This document shows positions 5,359 to 9,195 of a stretch of DNA of 9,195 bases, piece by piece. The notes beneath the pieces are model-generated. The model had not been told where the DNA came from. It was given only the letters and a program-made list of their open reading frames with translations, and made no database searches. Origin of the DNA: Desulfobacteraceae bacterium (GTDB lineage: Bacteria; Desulfobacterota; Desulfobacteria; Desulfobacterales; Desulfosalsimonadaceae). Made by a program: the position numbers and the translations under genes. Numbering within the stretch: position 1 is the stretch's first letter; each line of letters starts with the position of its first letter. Location of the stretch: NCBI GenBank assembly GCA_003551985.1, contig PUOB01000281.1, positions 1 through 9,195 on the forward strand. Direction: 5' to 3'.

Positions 5359-8300
5359 ATGAGCATAAAAATAGGATGCTACGTATGTCACTGCGGTATC
5401 AACATTGCCGGGAAGGTGCGTGTTGAAGAGGTCGCCGGTTTTGCCCAAACGCTTCAATCCGTTGTGATTGCCAGGGACTACAAGTTCATGTGTTCCGACC
5501 CCGGCCAGGAAATGATCGAAAAAGACATCCGTGAGTACGGCCTCAACCGGGTAGTGGTGGCGTCCTGTTCTCCGCGTCTGCATGAAAAGACCTTCCAGGG
5601 GGTGTGTCAGCGCGCCGGCATCAATCCCTATTACTTTCAGATGGCATCGGTCCGGGAGCAGGTATCCTGGGTCACCACGGACGAGGATGCAGCCACGCGA
5701 AAAGCCAAAACCCAGGTTGCTGCCGCCGTCAACCGGGTTTGTCATCACGAAAAGCTGGAAACCCGGGAGGTGTCGGTCCATCCCGATATCATGGTCGTGG
5801 GCGCAGGCATCGCCGGCATGCAGGCAGCCCTTGATATCGGCAGAGCGGGAAACAAGGTCTATCTCGTTGAAAAGGCGCCGACCATCGGCGGGCATATGCT
5901 CCAGTTCGACAAGACATTTCCGACCCTTGACTGTGCGGCGTGTATCGGCACGCCCGTCATGGTGGAGGTCGGACAGCAGCCCAATATCAATTTGATGACC
6001 TATTCCGAAGTCTCGGATGTGACCGGGTACATCGGAAACTACAATGTCACCGTCCACCGGAAGCCCCGATACGTGACCGAGGGCGCTTGCACCGGGTGCG
6101 GGGAATGCGAAAAAGTCTGCCCCATTACCCGTCCCAGCGAGTGGGATGTGGGCCTCAAGGAGCGCCATGCGATTTACCGATCCTTTCCCCAGGCCGTGCC
6201 CATCGCCTACGTGATCGACAAAAAGGGGACCGCGCCCTGCAAGGCGACCTGTCCGGCACACGTCTCCATCCAGGGATACATCGCGCTCATGAACCAGGGC
6301 AAATACCGTGAAGCCCTTTCTTTGTTCCGGCAGGACCATCCGTTTCCGGCGGTCTGCGGTCGTGTGTGCCACCATCCCTGCGAGGGGGAGTGCACGCGAA
6401 ACGAGGTGGATGAACCTCTTGCGATCCGGGAACTCCACCGGTTTCTGGCCGACTGGGGCATGGCTGAAGGCGTGGATGCCGCCGAAGAGGCGCCCGCGCC
6501 CGGCGACGAAAAGGTGGCCGTCATCGGTTCCGGACCGGCCGGTCTTTCCGCGGCGTATTTCCTCGCCCGCAAGGGCTATTCCGTCACCATATATGAAAAG
6601 CTCCCGGTAGCCGGCGGCATGATGGCCGTGGGCATCCCGGAGTACCGTCTGCCAAGAGACGTTCTGGCCCACGAAATTTCCCTGATTGAAAAAATGGGGG
6701 TCGCCATTGAAACCAACATGGCCTTTGGCGCTGACGTGACCCTGGAAAGCCTGAAAAACGATGGGTTCAAGGCTGTGTTCATGGCGGTTGGGCTGCATGC
6801 GGGCAGAAAACTCGGCATTGAAAACGAAGATATCGACGGGGTTCTCCAGGGCGTCGATTTCCTGAGGGACGTTTCCATGGGAAAAGACGTCGATATCGGA
6901 AAAGAGGTGCTCGTTATCGGCGGCGGCAACGTGGCCGTGGACGTGGCGCTCACCGCAAAGCGCAAGGGCGCCGGGAGTGTCACCATGATCTGCCTGGAAA
7001 GACGCGAGGAAATGCCGGCCTGGGAGCATGAGATCAAAGACGCCGTTGAAGAGGGGATTCACATCGTCAACAGCTTCGGGCCGAAGTCCTTTTACATCGA
7101 CAATGCATCAGGCCGGGTATCCGGGATCGAGTTCAAGACCTGCACCGCCGTTTTCGACGAAGAGGGCCGCTTCCGCCCGTCCTTTGACGAGGACGCCTGC
7201 CAGCCGTACTTTGCCGACACCGTCATCATCGCCATCGGCCAGGCGGCGGACCTTGATTTTGCCGACGCCCAGCAGGTATCCGTTTCGCCGAAAGGCGGCC
7301 TGGAAGCCGATCCGGTCACGCTTCAGACGCCGTTGGAATGGGTATTTGCCGGAGGGGACGTGTTTTACGGCCCCAAATCGGTGGTGGACGCGGTAGCCTG
7401 CGGCAAGGAAGCGGCAGAGAGCATATACCGCTACATCAACGGCATGGACCTTTACGAAGGACGGGAAAAGCAGTGGGATTTTGCCAGGCCGGAGATCCCT
7501 GCGGAAACCGTCAAGGATATCCGTCAGGCGCGGGAATCGACCGAATGCCTGGATCCCGCCGAGCGGATCACCGGCTTCTGCGAGGTCTACGCGGGGTACA
7601 GCGAGGCGCAGGCGCTCCGGGAAGCCTCGCGCTGCCTGGAATGCGCTGTGTGTTCCGAGTGCTACGAATGCCTTAAGGCCTGCCAGCCCAATGCCATAAA
7701 CCACGAAATGCAGCCCGAGGACCGGGAACTCAAGGTGGGCAGCGTAATCATCGCCACCGGTTTCGACCTTATGGATGCGGCGCAGCTCAAGCAGTATGGG
7801 TACGGCAAGTATCCCAACGTGTTTACGAGCATCGAGTTCGAACGGCTCAACAACGCCACCGGCCCCACCGGCGGGCAGATCCTCATGAAAAACGACAAGG
7901 GAGAGTTTGAGGGAAAGCCGAAAAGCGTGGCATTGATCCACTGCGTCGGGAGCCGGGATAGCAATTACCATGAGTACTGCTCCCGGGTCTGCTGCATGTA
8001 CGCCCTCAAGTACTCCCACCTGATCAAGGAGAAGGTGGGCCACGACACCGAGGTCTATGACTTTTATATTGATATGCGCTGCTTCGGCAAGGGGTACGAG
8101 GAATTTTACCGCCGATGCCAGGAGGAGGGGACCAATTTTATTCGCGGCAAGGTCGCGGAGATTACAAACAAGGCCGTCAAGCCGGCGGAAGAAGGAAAAA
8201 TGATCGCCATCGCCGAAGACACGCTGCTGAACAAGCGCATCCGGGTGCCGGTGGACATGGTCGTGCTGTGCATGGCCATGGAGGCGCGGCCGGATGCCAA

Positions 8301-8766
8301 TGAGATCTGCCGCCTGTTTGGCATCAGCCAGGGCAAGGACGGATTTTTCCTTGAAGAGCACCCCAAGCTCGGGCCGCTTTCCACGTCAACGGACGGTATT
8401 TTCCTGGCGGGTGCATGCCAGAGCGCCAAGGATATTCCGGATACCACCGCGCAGGCGTCCGGGGCTGCGGCAAAAGCACTGTCCCTTGCGCATAGGGGCG
8501 TGGTCGAAGTGCCTTCGGCGATATCGCACATCGATGCGGATATATGCGCCGGATGCCAAGTCTGTATCGGGCTTTGCGCATACGGCGCCATCGAATTCGA
8601 TGCGCGCCGCGGCATTTCCGTGGTCAATGAAGCCCTTTGCAAGGGCTGCGGCAGCTGTTCCGGGTTCTGCCCGAGCAACGCCGCCCAGGTGCGGCATTTC
8701 AAGCCCGGCCAGCTGATGGCCGAACTCGAGGGGATCATCGACACGATACACGCCGTCGGGCTATAG
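5359..8766 (+). CDS. hdrA: HdrA with inserted GltD/NfnB-like FAD-NAD(P)H module
   Basis: This 1135-residue cytosolic iron-sulfur flavoprotein is the electron-splitting subunit type of Hdr complexes. The HdrA frame is clear: N-terminal GCYVCHCGINIAG, FAD Rossmann motif VVGAGIAGMQAAL (146-158), the DCAACIGTP cysteines 192/195, a [4Fe-4S] set Cys244/247/250/254, HCVGSRD and YCSRVCCMYALK (861-883), and two C-terminal ferredoxin motifs (Cys1063/1066/1069/1073 and Cys1094/1097/1100/1104). Between PIAYVID (about 287) and about 758 lies an extra ~470-residue module. It has GltD-type cysteines (294/298 and 333/337/341/345), a second FAD site VAVIGSGPAGL (387-397), an NAD(P)H site GGGNVAVD (521-528) followed by LERREEMPA, and FAGGD (664-668). 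It resembles glutamate synthase beta and NfnB. This is roughly 470 residues longer than classical HdrA of about 650. The start is fixed by MSIKIGCYVCHCG and AAGGAAG. mvhD follows after 58 bases, so HdrA probably passes electrons via MvhD or to NAD(P)H. Confidence 0.94.
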   Translation: MSIKIGCYVCHCGINIAGKVRVEEVAGFAQTLQSVVIARDYKFMCSDPGQEMIEKDIREYGLNRVVVASCSPRLHEKTFQGVCQRAGINPYYFQMASVREQVSWVTTDEDAATRKAKTQVAAAVNRVCHHEKLETREVSVHPDIMVVGAGIAGMQAALDIGRAGNKVYLVEKAPTIGGHMLQFDKTFPTLDCAACIGTPVMVEVGQQPNINLMTYSEVSDVTGYIGNYNVTVHRKPRYVTEGACTGCGECEKVCPITRPSEWDVGLKERHAIYRSFPQAVPIAYVIDKKGTAPCKATCPAHVSIQGYIALMNQGKYREALSLFRQDHPFPAVCGRVCHHPCEGECTRNEVDEPLAIRELHRFLADWGMAEGVDAAEEAPAPGDEKVAVIGSGPAGLSAAYFLARKGYSVTIYEKLPVAGGMMAVGIPEYRLPRDVLAHEISLIEKMGVAIETNMAFGADVTLESLKNDGFKAVFMAVGLHAGRKLGIENEDIDGVLQGVDFLRDVSMGKDVDIGKEVLVIGGGNVAVDVALTAKRKGAGSVTMICLERREEMPAWEHEIKDAVEEGIHIVNSFGPKSFYIDNASGRVSGIEFKTCTAVFDEEGRFRPSFDEDACQPYFADTVIIAIGQAADLDFADAQQVSVSPKGGLEADPVTLQTPLEWVFAGGDVFYGPKSVVDAVACGKEAAESIYRYINGMDLYEGREKQWDFARPEIPAETVKDIRQARESTECLDPAERITGFCEVYAGYSEAQALREASRCLECAVCSECYECLKACQPNAINHEMQPEDRELKVGSVIIATGFDLMDAAQLKQYGYGKYPNVFTSIEFERLNNATGPTGGQILMKNDKGEFEGKPKSVALIHCVGSRDSNYHEYCSRVCCMYALKYSHLIKEKVGHDTEVYDFYIDMRCFGKGYEEFYRRCQEEGTNFIRGKVAEITNKAVKPAEEGKMIAIAEDTLLNKRIRVPVDMVVLCMAMEARPDANEICRLFGISQGKDGFFLEEHPKLGPLSTSTDGIFLAGACQSAKDIPDTTAQASGAAAKALSLAHRGVVEVPSAISHIDADICAGCQVCIGLCAYGAIEFDARRGISVVNEALCKGCGSCSGFCPSNAAQVRHFKPGQLMAELEGIIDTIHAVGL

Positions 8767-8811
8767 GATGTGCCCACGAAGGCGGCGCATCATCGACGCT
8801 GAATAAAAACC

Positions 8812-8816
8812 GGAGG
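8812..8816 (+). promoter_or_regulatory. Strong ribosome binding site of mvhD
   Basis: GGAGG is placed 8 bases before the ATG at 8825. The gap after hdrA (8767-8824) holds no evident terminator or promoter, which supports co-transcription. Confidence 0.75.
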
Positions 8817-8824
8817 AAATTTCC

Positions 8825-9195
8825 ATGGAAGATTTTGAACCGACCATCATCGCTTTTGTATGCAACTGGTGTACATATACGGCGGCGGACCTCGCAGGGA
8901 CGTCACGGCAGTCATACCCCACCAATGTCCGCCTGATCCGGGTCATGTGCACGGGGATGGTGGACCCGAAATATATTATAAAAGCCTTTTTGGAAGGGGC
9001 TGACGCGGTTCTTGTCAGCGGCTGCCATCCCGGGGACTGCCATTATATCAACGGCAACTTCAAGGCGCGCCGGCGCATGAAGCTGCTCAAAGCCATTCTG
9101 CCCCAGTACGGGTTTGATGAGCAGCGGCTCAAACTCACGTGGATCGGGGCCTCCGACGGCATCCAGTTTGCCCGGACGATACGGGACATGGTCGG
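8825..9195 (+). CDS. mvhD: MvhD-type [2Fe-2S] electron-transfer subunit (3' end missing)
   Basis: The 123 visible residues cover most of an MvhD-family protein (usually about 140) and run off the window. Conserved cysteines are Cys13 and Cys16 (FVCNWCTY), Cys42 (RVMCTGMVDP), and Cys67 and Cys72 (GCHPGDCHY), the pattern of the family's [2Fe-2S] site. In methanogens MvhD passes electrons from hydrogenase to HdrA. In bacteria without that hydrogenase, MvhD-like proteins link HdrA to formate dehydrogenase, other dehydrogenases or NAD(P)H-oxidising subunits. Its position directly after hdrA fits a physical partner. The real electron donor may be encoded just beyond the window. Confidence 0.93.
   Translation, partial: MEDFEPTIIAFVCNWCTYTAADLAGTSRQSYPTNVRLIRVMCTGMVDPKYIIKAFLEGADAVLVSGCHPGDCHYINGNFKARRRMKLLKAILPQYGFDEQRLKLTWIGASDGIQFARTIRDMV

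Noticed and set aside
5287..7062. 591-codon open frame on the minus strand opposite hdrA
   Set aside because: It mirrors a GC-rich, strongly supported hdrA frame, starts without a ribosome site, and its translation shows no recognisable motif or domain.
7108..8361. 417-codon open frame on the minus strand opposite hdrA
   Set aside because: Antisense shadow of the C-terminal half of hdrA; the forward frame carries all conserved HdrA cysteines and motifs.

Overview
The window looks like a chromosomal segment of an anaerobic, probably sulfate-reducing or related Desulfobacterota (Desulfobacteraceae/Desulfosarcinaceae-like) bacterium. The reasons are a large HdrA-type flavin/iron-sulfur protein followed by MvhD, a sigma-54 activator with a cysteine-rich PAS domain, moderately GC-rich genes, and long hairpin repeats of a kind I associate from memory with that group. 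The taxonomic call is inference; no marker gene is present.

Layout. Positions 1-89 hold the last codons of a membrane protein, possibly a P-type cation ATPase. Next come alpha-phosphoglucomutase (pgm, 135-1781, +) and a soluble REC-HisKA-HATPase histidine kinase (1854-2984, +). A ~150-bp hairpin repeat (element A, 2983-3136) separates the kinase from a convergent PAS/AAA+/Fis-type sigma-54 activator (3097-4506, -). The spacer 4507-4927 is gene-free but dense in signals. It carries three copies of a 25-bp hairpin repeat, a cluster of TGTTAA-type inverted repeats, a consensus-matching -24/-12 promoter (TGGCAC-N5-TTGCA, 4843-4858) and a tandem 14-bp duplication at the predicted transcription start. 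Rightward follow a TusA-fold protein lacking the catalytic cysteine (4928-5182), a second hairpin repeat (element B, 5181-5341), a 1135-residue HdrA carrying an inserted GltD/NfnB-like FAD-NAD(P)H module (5359-8766), and mvhD (8825 to the window edge).

How it may work together. The activator is transcribed divergently from the sigma-54 promoter, and the inverted repeats lie about 90-140 bp upstream of that promoter, where enhancer sites normally sit. The simplest model is that its PAS domain, with Cys53/58/61/73, senses a redox or metal signal and switches on the tusA-like-hdrA-mvhD unit. HdrA plus MvhD are modules of electron-bifurcating or electron-confurcating complexes. The extra NAD(P)H-type module in HdrA suggests that NAD(P)H can feed or drain the complex directly. 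The Cys-less TusA-like protein may be a regulatory or structural partner rather than a sulfur carrier. This regulon and its division of labour are inferred.

Two start-site corrections matter. HdrA should start at 5359, because the upstream in-frame extension is repeat DNA. The TusA-like gene should start at 4928 (or TTG 4937), because upstream in-frame starts lie in or before the promoter.
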